This document shows, in pieces, positions 54,406 through 64,000 of a stretch of 64,000 nucleotides of DNA (its first letter is position 1; every line of letters starts with the position of its first letter). Both the position numbers and the translations under genes were made by a program. Origin of the DNA: Pseudevernia furfuracea. Its lineage: Eukaryota > Ascomycota > Lecanoromycetes > Lecanorales > Parmeliaceae. The stretch is taken from assembly GCA_022315425.1 (NCBI GenBank), contig JAIUPT010000053.1, positions 43,327 to 107,326 of the forward strand, given 5' to 3'. The notes beneath the pieces are model-generated. The model was not told the DNA's origin and made no database searches. It worked only from the letters and a program-made list of their open reading frames with translations.

Positions 54406-57400
54406 TCATGACACTGTCTTAACACAAACAAGGTGCCTGAAGAGTGGCAAGTGTACCAGCATGATCGTTGACAGAAAGTTCCATTCAGTGCAGATCTGTG
54501 TTTGCCAGTGCACGTGCATCCAGGACAGATATGACACATCACCGCGTTGGCGTGGAAATCGCCACTGCACAATGAAAAACACACACAGCCGCACAAAAAG
54601 CTGATGCCCCAACTACATATACGCAATTCCCAGAAAGTCATTGCTGCCACACAAGCCATGAAGTGTGCTGAGGACAACCTTCTTTTTTCCCATCATATCT
54701 ATATGTGTTATAGCGGTTTGTGATGGCAATTGTCACTGCAGTGCCTTTTGGCAGGTCTGTATTGATACGACCCCACAGCTTCCTGAAGTTGACAGAGCTG
54801 CTGTGCGCATCCACACTATGAAATGCTCATCTGCATTGAGTGCTCCTGCATCGACAGCCAATCAGCTGTAAGCTATTTAGGGTGTAGAGTTTAGCCAGCT
54901 GTAAGCTTAGCATGCCAGCCACACACATCTGGTACGCACCATCTACCGTACCAGCAACCAGATCAGACAATCCACCCCAAATTCTGCCATATGCAAAGCT
55001 TGTCATACTCATGTTGTGGAGACCGTGTAACTACTATGCAGCTTGCACGGCAGCAAAGCTGGCGTCCACTGAAAACGTGTACTTGAAAGTGAACATGCAT
55101 GCAACGGCTCCAATTGCAAGGTGTCTGTTCACTGTTGCAATTGTCAGCAAGCTGCCAAGTGCACATCTGCATGGTGACTGACATCTTCAAGCAGAGTCCC
55201 ATGATGCATAGCATGTGAACACTATGCTCTCTCCCTCTTTCTCTCTCACACTATCTAGTGTTGAACCCACGATATACATCGTTGTGTATCACTGCTATAT
55301 GTTGTGTTGTATACCTATATGATGGTGTTACCACCGCTATATCCTGCATACTCCTGCAGGTTGAAGTATCTGAAGCATTTTGTGTGTCACTGGTCAAACA
55401 TGTGTTGCATACCTGAGATGGTGTTACCTCAGCCTCTGTATGCTGCGTACCCCTGACAGATTGAAATACTGAGCATTCTGGGAGCCAAACTTGTGCTTGA
55501 TGTCGCTCTCCCCAGGCAATGCCTGTCTCATCAACTGCCACTGCCGTAGCTGTACCAGCAATGTCAGCTGTCACCTGCCAATACAACCCACAATGTCTCA
55601 GCTGCACCTACATCAAACCTACCCTCACTACAACTATCACCTGCCCACCACCCACAGTCATGTCAGCTGTCACGTACATTCAACTCTTAGTCACTCAACT
55701 GTCACCTACATCAACTCTTAGTCCACTCAGATGCCCACCTGCATACAATCCGAGTTCACAAGGCCATGGAATGGGCTGCACATGGACATGGACAGACAAA
55801 TCTGCTGTGCGTGAGCTTGTACGTAAGGGGATGGTACATGCTAATGCGCAAAGCTGACTACAGTTACAGCAGCACATGCTTGCCAAGCGCAGTGCTGTGA
55901 GACGGTCCAGACTGACTGCATTATAGGCCCAGGCTTGGCTGAAGCTTGCAGAGCATCCACTGTAGGTAGACGCATCCATACATGCAAGTCTTGCTTGAAA
56001 CTGTTCTTGCAGCGTCTCATATTGCTCTGACATGATCAGGACATCATGCACTATGCTTGCGGGTGAGTTGAGCTTGGTATGTGTGCATTGCATGTTTGCT
56101 GGTTGCACGTGTTTCTCCATTGTGCGTGGGCATAAACATCACTGATGCACAGACAACATGCTGTTGGCGCAAACAACCGTTTACCAGGCCAGCCTGTGAT
56201 GCCATTAGCAAGCAGATGTGACAGGATTTTGCTTCAAACACTCAACACACTACACAAGAGTTGTGTCAGCAGGACGTACCGCGTAGGTGTCGTTGAAGTA
56301 TGACCAGGCTATGAGGGCCACAGGGCCATTATGAGCTTTGAGGTATCAGACTGGAGCACCTGCTCTGGATCACAATCTGATGTGGAGCTCAGGTTGTCAC
56401 CTGTACCCCTCAGCTGAGAATCACTCCTACTCTTCACATACCTACAAGAATAATAATGATAATAATTAAAACAGTAATAAACTATTGATGATTATTGCGG
56501 AATGATGGAATGATAATACGCATGCAATAATGCTGCCAGTGCACAGCTAGCTGCAGTGGTCTGTGTTGCATCTGCCTTTAGTACTCTGGAATGAAGCTCA
56601 GATGCCTCTGACCTGCAAAAACGCATCAGCAGCTTTTCCCATCTGCAGGCATCAATACAAGCTCATGCTGACACTGCTACTGCAACAGCTGGGGCTGTAA
56701 GCTATTGCAAGGCTGATGATATCACCATTACTCAGTTACTTAAGCTATGGTTGTAGCTAGCCTGTCAACGAGAGTTGAGATCAACTGTGTTGATCTGAGA
56801 TCAGAGCGTTTGATGTCCAAAGTGACTGGATCGCTGAGTTTTCCAAACTTTGCTGCGTTTTGCTGGTGATGCAAGTCACGCAAGATGTTCCTGAGCTACT
56901 AGAACGCTAATCCACGCTTGATGCATCTTCAGCATTTGTGGGAACAGAGCAGTCTTGTACAAAGCCCAGGCAGCATCAGGAGCACATGGAGCGGGTTGTA
57001 CCTGAAAGCTTGTGGACACTGCTAATCATGAATTTGATGGTGTTAGACTATGTTTTATGCAGAAAGGTAGAGCCCACAGCAGAGATAGTCATTGTGCAGA
57101 AGCTTCAAGCTACTTTTATGATGTTGTTATGCTTACTTGCCAGCAACTTGCTTCTTTGAGGGCAAGATACACAGCATCTCAAATCCTGACCCTCTCATAA
57201 ATGCTGCAGGCTCAATTGCTGCTGAAAAACATATTGCATGTGAGGAGTTGAGGCAGCTGAGAAGGTTACCTTCTGTGGTTCTGATAGTAGTTGTCAAGCT
57301 CCATAGTACAGGTAGATGGGCGGCTTCATATGCCTAGGTGCTGTCAGAGTCACATCACAACTTGTGCCAAACACCTTCCAGCTGCAGCAGTGGTGTGATG

Positions 57401-57847
57401 TTTGAATGATGATTGCAAGCAAATGTTCAGGCATGTCATGCCTGAGACTGACCTGCACAAGATTCGTGTCCCGCTGCTCGTGAGTGTCGCCAGAAATGCA
57501 TGTATCATCATATCGAGCAGAGACCTCGACAACCTGCAATGAGAGCTGCTTAATGCCTGGACTGAATGGTGAAAAGGCAACGTCGAAACGGCGTGGTTCT
57601 TACCCCAGCTGGATGCTGCTAAGCAGGCCAGCACCTATTGGGATGAAGACTATGGCAATGCCAAAAAAGACAGCAGCGACCTACCAAGCTTGAGATATTT
57701 GTGAGTCAAGGGCAACAGTGATCTGCTGGTCAGATTTGAAGCGCTGCATACCCAAACAGGTGTCAACAAGGTTTTCAAGGCTAGCAGGTCTTGCTGTGTG
57801 AACTTGGAATCGCAAGCGCCACGCGCTGTTGTTCCTTCAGTTGCCAA
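54406..57847 (-). CDS. ALIS: CDC50/LEM3 family subunit of P4-ATPase lipid flippases (ALIS)
   Basis: Partner of P4-ATPases needed for their exit from the ER and for phospholipid flipping at Golgi and plasma membrane. Exons, N to C: 57752-57847 (MATEGTT, then SKFTQQDLLALKTLLTPVW); 57604-57680 (first membrane helix, AAVFFGIAIVFIPIGAGLL); 57453-57533 (VVEVSARYDDTC); 57270-57381 (MKPPIYLYY, then ELDNYYQNHRR after a one-base shift); 56280-56441 (YVKSRSDSQLRG, ALIAWSYFNDTYA); 55451-55574 (VDETGIAW, then HKFGSQNAQYFNLSG after a shift); about 54406-54845 (ADEHFIVWMRTAAL, FRKLWGRINTDLPKGTAVT, DFLGIAY, second membrane helix VVGASAFCAAVCVF, then RGDVSYLSW). These are the diagnostic blocks of the family in correct order. 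At least one exon between 55.4 and 54.85 kb is not found. Single-base frame breaks occur in four exons. Diverges from Lon. The stop is approximate. Confidence 0.92.
55321..55482. repeat. Exon-edge duplication in the CDC50 gene
   Basis: The end of exon 55451-55574 with its donor (within 55417-55480) recurs at 55321-55381, period about 97 (GATGGTGTTACC at each left end). Confidence 0.7.
55700..56120 (-). other. Open stretch inside the CDC50 gene, intron or extra exon
   Basis: Between the CDC50 exons at 56280 and 55574, which join well without it, there is a 141-codon open frame with protein-like sequence (QYETLQEQFQARLACMDAST). It does not match the CDC50 family at this point. It is best read as intron sequence that happens to be open, or an exon of an alternative transcript. 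Confidence 0.25.
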
Positions 57848-58298
57848 GCAAATGGAGCTGCCTTTTGTTGCTAGCTTCCTACTTTTTGGGCTCCCGTGTG
57901 GTCTTCTGTTCCGGAACAGGAGTTGCCACAGAAGCCATTGGCGTAGTCACTGTGGTTGGCATGCACGGACCAGACGCACATCACACGTGGACTTCGAAAA
58001 GCCTAAACGGACTTCAAGGTCACGCCCCCGGTAGAGACAAGCAGGGCGACCAAAGATGATTCCTGCTCACAAAGGACAACACTTACAGCGTAAAGACTGT
58101 GGTAAGACAAGTAATATAAACTCGAGTCGGACGTGACCATCGAGTCAAAGGAAACTTCTATTGCAGACAAACGGGGCGCCTGCCGACATATGCGGAGCAG
58201 TGCGTGATTGCTTCCTTGTGTTGGTGGTCTTCTGCAGCCTGCTGAAACCTATCGGCTGAGGCTGAGCCGCATGGATAGATAACACAGATCGAGGCTAC
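57848..58298. promoter_or_regulatory. Intergenic region between divergent CDC50 and Lon genes
   Basis: About 450 bases between the ATG of the CDC50 gene (minus) and the ATG of the Lon presequence (plus). It is free of the repeats that fill introns and locally richer in CG than the surroundings. Shared promoter inferred from layout. Confidence 0.4.
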
Positions 58299-61200
58299 AT
58301 GCATACTTCGAGCATGCACTGTAGAAGATTGGCCACTGCTGTGTGGCGGTGGCCACAAGCGAGCGCTGGCACCGTGCAAGGTGCAAGCAACGCTGCATCA
58401 CATCGTGCTCCTCTGCGCTGCTTCTCTCGGGAGAGTGGGGGCAGTGACGATAGCAGTCTTGCGTTCGCGGATATGGCGCAGGTTGCTTTGCTGCAGAGAT
58501 GATTCGTACTGTTCACTGCCTGATTTTTCGGGTACTCATGGACCTGGCTTGATTGCAGTGTGGCGGGTCAGGGTGTCGAGGCTGCACACAAAATGATCCA
58601 AGCTGCAGGAGCTTTGGTACCCTCAACCCCAGAGCAGAGGAATCGTGAGGCAAGGTTCATGCCACAACAACAGTCTGTACTCTGGCCAGCATCAAGCTCT
58701 GCAGCATGCACTCTGTTGCAACTGTAAGTCAGCAGCTACCTGCAGGTGTTTGCAGTTGCATTGCAAAGAAGGCCCTTATTTCCTGGTAGCTTGCAGCTGT
58801 AACGGTGCATGATCCACAAGCTGATAGACAGAAAATCTGGAGCTCAAGCGCAGCGGTGAGGCTGCACAGCACAAACCTGACCCGTATGCACTTCACACTC
58901 TGCTTTTTTGAATCATCGAGATTGCCTGTTGCATGCCAATGCCACTCTGACTACAGCAGACCCTGCCCCTGTGTGTTCTTGCATCTATTCTGTATCTTGC
59001 CTTTGCAACCTTAGTTTTGTCTGTACTGAGGTTTTGCAGTTCATGCCAATGGCTTAACACACCGCCATCTATGTGATTTGAACAGGGCACAAGCATTATG
59101 TCGGAGCATTCATGTGGAAGCCCAAAGTGAAGAGTGCATGTCAGCTGCTGAGTCAGCTGGTTCTGAATCATCATCCAGCTCAGATTTCCCATCGACCTCC
59201 GCATACGCATCAGATCAACAACCAGCTAGCACACTCATCAGCAGTACCTGCAGCAGATGCTGACTCAGCATCATCAGACCCTTCTTCTTCTGAGGCTGCG
59301 GGCAGCAGCCCTGGGGCAGACACAGCTGCCTGGCCCCTCTGGTCAAAACTCTGACTCGGATTTTGGCGGTGTTGACCTGCGATCAACAGCTCTGTGAAGT
59401 GGGCACTTTTGCCCAAGTGCACACAATCGTTCCTATTGATCCCAAGAGGGCTCAGCTACTGCTGCTGGGTCATAGACGGCTGAAACGCACTAAGCAGGTG
59501 ATGCCTCATTCTTATATTGGCGTGTCTCAAGCACTCCCTGTGAACTATTTTCACACAAAATTCAGCATGGGTGCTCTCAAAATCTTCCCTTGCACTCAGG
59601 AGGGCAGTTCGCGACGGTTGTGCCAGGGCTAGATCAGCAGCTGCTTTGCTTGCGTTGCCATGTGCACTGTCAAAAGGCACAAACCTTTGCTGCAGCGATG
59701 TACGGGTCAGACCAGTTCACAGTAGGAGCAATGCTTTCAATCAGTGTAGTTGCAGCAATCTGTCAGGCACTTCCCTGGCACAGCTATCTTGTCTGCATCA
59801 CATTGCACTTTGGTCAACCTCCCTGACAGCCTCAGAATAAGGCCCATGGATACAATATTACACTCGCTGAGTGATAAAGGCTGCAGTGCAGCATCAAAAC
59901 CTCTGTTATGGCTCTCTCAAAGCAGTATGTGTATACAACAATGTATGTTCTGCATCTTCTCCTTGTATCCATTACAGTTGGACCACCTTTTGTTTGGTGG
60001 ATATTGCATACACATATGCACATAACAGGTACATCATGCATCGTATGTGACTGTATAACAAATTACATGAACAGTAGTTTTCCACATTGCAGCAAGTAGA
60101 GGACTTCAACAAGACCATGGGAACTCACATACATACAGACTGAACAATCACTGCCTTGGTCGCTCGCCATCTTGACCTGGTTCTGGTCTCCCTAGCTGCA
60201 TACGCATTGTCTGTTGACTCCTCTGATGAGTCCCAGAGACACAAAGTGAAAGTTGATGATTGGATTGGTTGCAGGTCCAGAAACGGGCGCTGAAGGTGGC
60301 AGTTAGAGCACCTCAAAGATCTCCCCTACAACACCAATGATGACATAGTTCAAAGCCACCAATATGGAGCTTGTGGCCACACTGAAGGGACTGCTTGCTC
60401 AGCACCCCATCTACCGAGAACAGCTGCAAAGCTCCTTCCAGTTTGGCAGTGACTTCCAAGACTTGGAGCCGGCTGGCTGATATGGCAGCGGCCCTGACTA
60501 GTGCCCAGTGAGAGTGATCTGCAGAGCGTGCTGGCAGAATTGAGCATTCCTGACAGGTATGCAGAGTTGCCAATGTTCTCTAGCTGAGGCACGTACAGCG
60601 GCCTAGCATAAGCGGGTGCAGTGCTCTAGCAAATGCAAGGTACTATGACAGGTAGGCAGGGTGCTGTTCGTGACAGCCCAACTAGCTTCTGGTCACGCTG
60701 TGCAGGCGTGTCCTGACAGCATCACTGACAGCACCACTGACAGCATCACATGACAGCATCACTGACAGCATCCTGGCAGGCACATGCGAAAGAGTGCCGG
60801 CCACAACAGTGTTGTTACATTCTGTGCTGGCTGTACACAAACTGACGTATGTGTTCCCAGGCACTGCCATGATGTGTACGTCAACAGAAGGTTGGACAAA
60901 CTGTTGTCATGAGGCAAATTCAGTATTTTGACCCGAACTGCAGACAAATATTACAGCTTCTCATGCATTTTGGATGTGCGAGGGAAACGTTGGTGTTCAA
61001 GTTTGTAATCAAGGCCAATGCTTGCCTGTGACACTTCTCAGCTTCCATGATTGTGTGCTCTTCCTAAGCATCTCCACAGTTTTGAAAATCGATTTACTGT
61101 CCCAGGCACTTCTCCTCCCCAGCCGTTCCGTAATTTGATTCCACTGTAGGATGGACGTTCTGTCAAGAGTTACAGACATTTTGGATTGGAGAACAGCTTT

Positions 61201-64000
61201 TTGTCAGGGCCAACGCAGTGCTGCTGCTGTTGAGAAGGAGATCGAGCTGTGCAAGCTGCAAGCCGACATAGGCAAGAGGGTGGAGGAGAAGATCAGCAAG
61301 GATCAGTCGGCGCTACCTGCTCATGGAGCAGCTCAAGAGCGATAAAGAAAGAGCTAGGGATGGAGCGTGATGACAAGTCAGCCATGGTGCAGAAGTGAGT
61401 GAGCCTCTGCAGCGCTGTCAAATTCGCAGTTCAAGTTCAGATTCTGTGTGCAGCACCACGCCAGACACTCGAAAAGAAAAGAGTGCCTTCTTTTGGCATC
61501 ATGTAATGAGAGCCTAGTATTATACTGGACTGCCCAGGATGGCAGACACTACTGTGATGTGGCCGTGGCGCACCATAGCCCTGTTTTGATGATGCAAGAT
61601 CTTCTGTTGGTTGAAACGTAGGGAATCACCGTCATTGTACCTGCATTGTCTTGACACAGGTTGCACATTACTGTTCCTGTGTGGACAACAGACATGCGTA
61701 ACAGGAATGTTGTTACGTCATTGTTGTTATTACAGTGTACGTGTATGTGTCACAGGTTTGCAGACAGGATAGCAGCCTCACAAGGACCGCATTCCTGAGG
61801 AAGCTCGCGAGTGATTGAGGGAGGAGATGGCCAAGCTGTCAGGGCTGGAGTCAGCCAGCAGTGAGTTCAATGTCACACGCAATTATCTGGACTGGGTGAC
61901 AGCGCATCCCCTGGGGTCATTACACACAGGAGCGCCTGGATATTCAACATGCTCAAAAGGTGATGTTTCACGACAGAGCGTGAGCTGCATTTACAGATAC
62001 AAATTTGTGACCATCCCATGTATCAGTTGAGTTTGTGATGACGCAGGACAAAGTCTCAGCTGCATTGAACCACATAACTTATATGAGGCATGACAAAGCA
62101 TGAGCTGCATTGACAGACACAGGTCTGTGACATTTTGTGTGTGCACAATGTCAATTGTGGCTGCATGCTTTTGTTTGCTTCGCAACTTGGTGCGTTGGAA
62201 TCAACTGCGTTTGATGCTTTGGGGCCTGATGCTGTTTGAGGCCTGGATTGCTAACTTCCAAAGTGACGAGACTGACGGTCAACAAACAGTACTGCACTGA
62301 GGTGACGAGGTTGTAAACGTCTGCAGTGTCTGCAAACCACCGATGTTTAAAAGCCATCATGCTGCAGCAGTTCACAGCAGTAAGCATAGGTCTCAGAGCC
62401 AGACACAAACACTAGCGTGACAGATGGAGCAACCATCTGAACCAATACTTGTGGTTGCAGGTGCTGGATCAGGATCACTATGGCCTGGAAGATGTCAAGG
62501 AAGGATTCTGGAGTCATTGCAGTGGGCGGCTGAGGGGTAGCACCCACGGCAAGATCCTGTGCCTGGTGGGTCCTCCCGGGGTAGGCAAGACTAGCGTGGG
62601 ACGCAGCATTGCTGGAGCCCTGGAGAGGAAGTATTACCGCTTCAGTGTGGTGGTCTCAGTGACGTGGCTGAAATAAAGGGTGATTCCTGATGTCGATTAC
62701 ACATTCCCTTGACTTCGGATTTTACTTCTCCCTGTCTTTTCAAATCTTGACACAGTATGTCTACAATAGACTTAGTTAAGCATCGTGCAGGTTTAATCAG
62801 TGCTACAGATTCTCAGTGAAATGAGCAACCTGGATTTTAGCAATGCCTGTCACAATGCTATCATGCAATACTGTTAAGATCAAGTCAAACTGATGCATGT
62901 TCACAGCAGAGCGTATGTGTATTTACATGAGTCACCATATGTGTTGCGTGGTATCGCCAACTGATCTGTGCTGAACACTGACAACAATTCATATCCTGAA
63001 CATCATCACATGAGTCCACAGCCTATGACTCTTGTGCACAGGACTGTCCCAGAACAGCTCTCAAGGTCTGGCTTGTCAGCACAATCGTATTCGAGGCATG
63101 CAGCTGTTCTCAACACCTGTTGATGCTCATGTGGTCATGTGATGCAATGACGCTGCATATCCAGTCAATGTGTCATGATCTGTAATACATGCAACATTTC
63201 CAGCCCATTCAATTTTCTTTCAGCGAAGAACATTTGTAGTAGTCAGTGAGGCCACACCTCTTTCGCCCTGCACATTCCCTTAGCATGCACATGGCTGACT
63301 AAGAACCCTCCTGACCCCCAAGGGGACATTTCCCAGGTCTTTTCATATCACATATCTGCGCACTCCCCCACCACCCCCACCCAAAAACACCCGCCCTGTA
63401 ATGCGATGCAACAGCCTAACAAGTGCGAAGCGACACTGTGTGCAGGACATCGCGAGAACATATGTGGGAGCAATGCCCGCAAGATGGTGCAATGTCTCAA
63501 GTCTACAGGCACCGGCAACCCCATGGTGCTCATTGATGAGATTGACAAACTCGGCAGAGGGTCTCACCTCTAGCTCTTGCAACTTCTGGCATCATCGTAC
63601 TGTGTCTTTCGTATTGGATTGCTTGTTGCCTTGTGATCATTTCGGCTTCTGGTGCTGCACAATATATGCATGCTGCTAAGTGTGCTGTGCTGTTCACGTG
63701 AACAGCAGGCTCATTGCCTGCCTGTGAATGTCATGCTGCAAGGCTGATTACTACTTGGTCTGGCACAGCTTTCTGTCCAACCTATGACCATCATGATCAA
63801 AGCTTCAGTTCAAGTGCAGATTTTGGAACATCATCACTACCTACCTCATGCAAGGGCACAAACATGTACACAACATGTACACAACATGTACATGCAATGT
63901 TGTCGCTCTGTGCATCAATGTGCATACATGCCATGAGGGTGCTGAGGAGCTCATGCACCAACAGGTTGCCGTTCCATACTTGCAGGCTACAAGGGGATCC
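58299..64000 (+). CDS. LON: Lon protease, mitochondrial type, 5' part (continues off the window)
   Basis: ATP-dependent protease for damaged proteins of the mitochondrial matrix. ATG 58299 opens an Arg-rich presequence ([19 protein letters not shown]). Exons: 58299-~58480; 58559-58723; 59086-59497 (Ser-rich linker, then start of the Lon N domain: [29 protein letters not shown]); about 60276-60556 ([34 protein letters not shown]); 61150-61394 ([20 protein letters not shown]); 61756-61959 ([20 protein letters not shown]); 62461-62679 ([14 protein letters not shown], Walker [10 protein letters not shown]); 63446-~63561 (Walker [14 protein letters not shown]). The protease domain lies beyond the right edge. 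Many one-base insertions and deletions disturb conserved segments, some compensating within 10 codons (for example [16 protein letters not shown], where the family has [16 protein letters not shown]). Either a decayed copy or uncorrected sequence; family identity is certain. Confidence 0.92.
61471..61538 (+). repeat. Dispersed repeat family B, copy 6
   Basis: GAAAAGAAAAGAGTGCCTTC, TAATGAGAGCCTAGTATTAT, GGACTGCCCAGG, in a Lon intron. Confidence 0.8.

Overview
This window is nuclear DNA of a green alga (Chlorophyta; a flagellated chlorophycean such as a Dunaliella/Chlamydomonas relative is my best guess, low confidence at genus level). The reasons are GT-AG introns everywhere, short conserved exons in long repeat-rich introns, plastid-type genes (Ca2+-activated RelA/SpoT homolog, PnsB3-type ferredoxin, PRC-barrel protein), a ciliary TOG-domain gene, a mitochondrial Lon protease and a flippase subunit of the CDC50 family. 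No prokaryotic operon signs, no viral genes, no rRNA or tRNA were recognised.

Layout, left to right: (1) minus strand, about 0-8.5 kb, a PAS-domain 3',5'-cyclic nucleotide phosphodiesterase whose 3' end lies off the left edge; (2) minus, 10.46-17.88 kb, an FHA-domain protein with TPR/HAT-type helical repeats; (3) minus, 18.57-25.4 kb, CRSH, a (p)ppGpp synthetase with an EF-hand, probably with a long Ser-rich tail exon; (4) plus, 26.02-26.72 kb, a small three-exon PnsB3/NDF4-like 2Fe-2S protein; (5) minus, 28.07-29.15 kb, a coiled-coil protein; (6) minus, 33.3-45.18 kb, a TOGARAM/Crescerin-like protein with N- and C-terminal TOG domains and a very long disordered linker; (7) plus, 46.04-47.04 kb, an intact orphan ORF of 334 codons; (8) minus, 48.06-50.14 kb, an unrecognised multi-exon gene; (9) plus, 50.65-53.90 kb, a plastid PRC-barrel protein followed by Gln-rich exons; (10) minus, 54.41-57.85 kb, a CDC50/ALIS flippase subunit; (11) plus, from 58.30 kb off the right edge, mitochondrial Lon. 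Genes 3/4, 6/7, 8/9 and 10/11 are divergent pairs separated by about 0.3-0.6 kb, probably shared promoter regions; 4/5, 7/8 and 9/10 converge.

The genes do not form a pathway. Shared themes are plastid function, organelle quality control, membrane lipid asymmetry, cilia and second messengers (cyclic nucleotides, ppGpp, Ca2+).

Two things stand out. First, introns carry repeated tandem copies of exon edges including the splice site (at least seven cases in the FHA-TPR gene and others elsewhere), plus three short dispersed repeat families found only in introns. Second, conserved exons at both ends of the window (phosphodiesterase, PRC-barrel, CDC50, Lon) contain many single-base insertions or deletions, often compensating one another, while exons in the middle (TOG gene, ferredoxin) look clean. 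I read this as unpolished long-read sequence rather than biology, but it should be tested. All exon coordinates are my manual reading; ends marked approximate are so.
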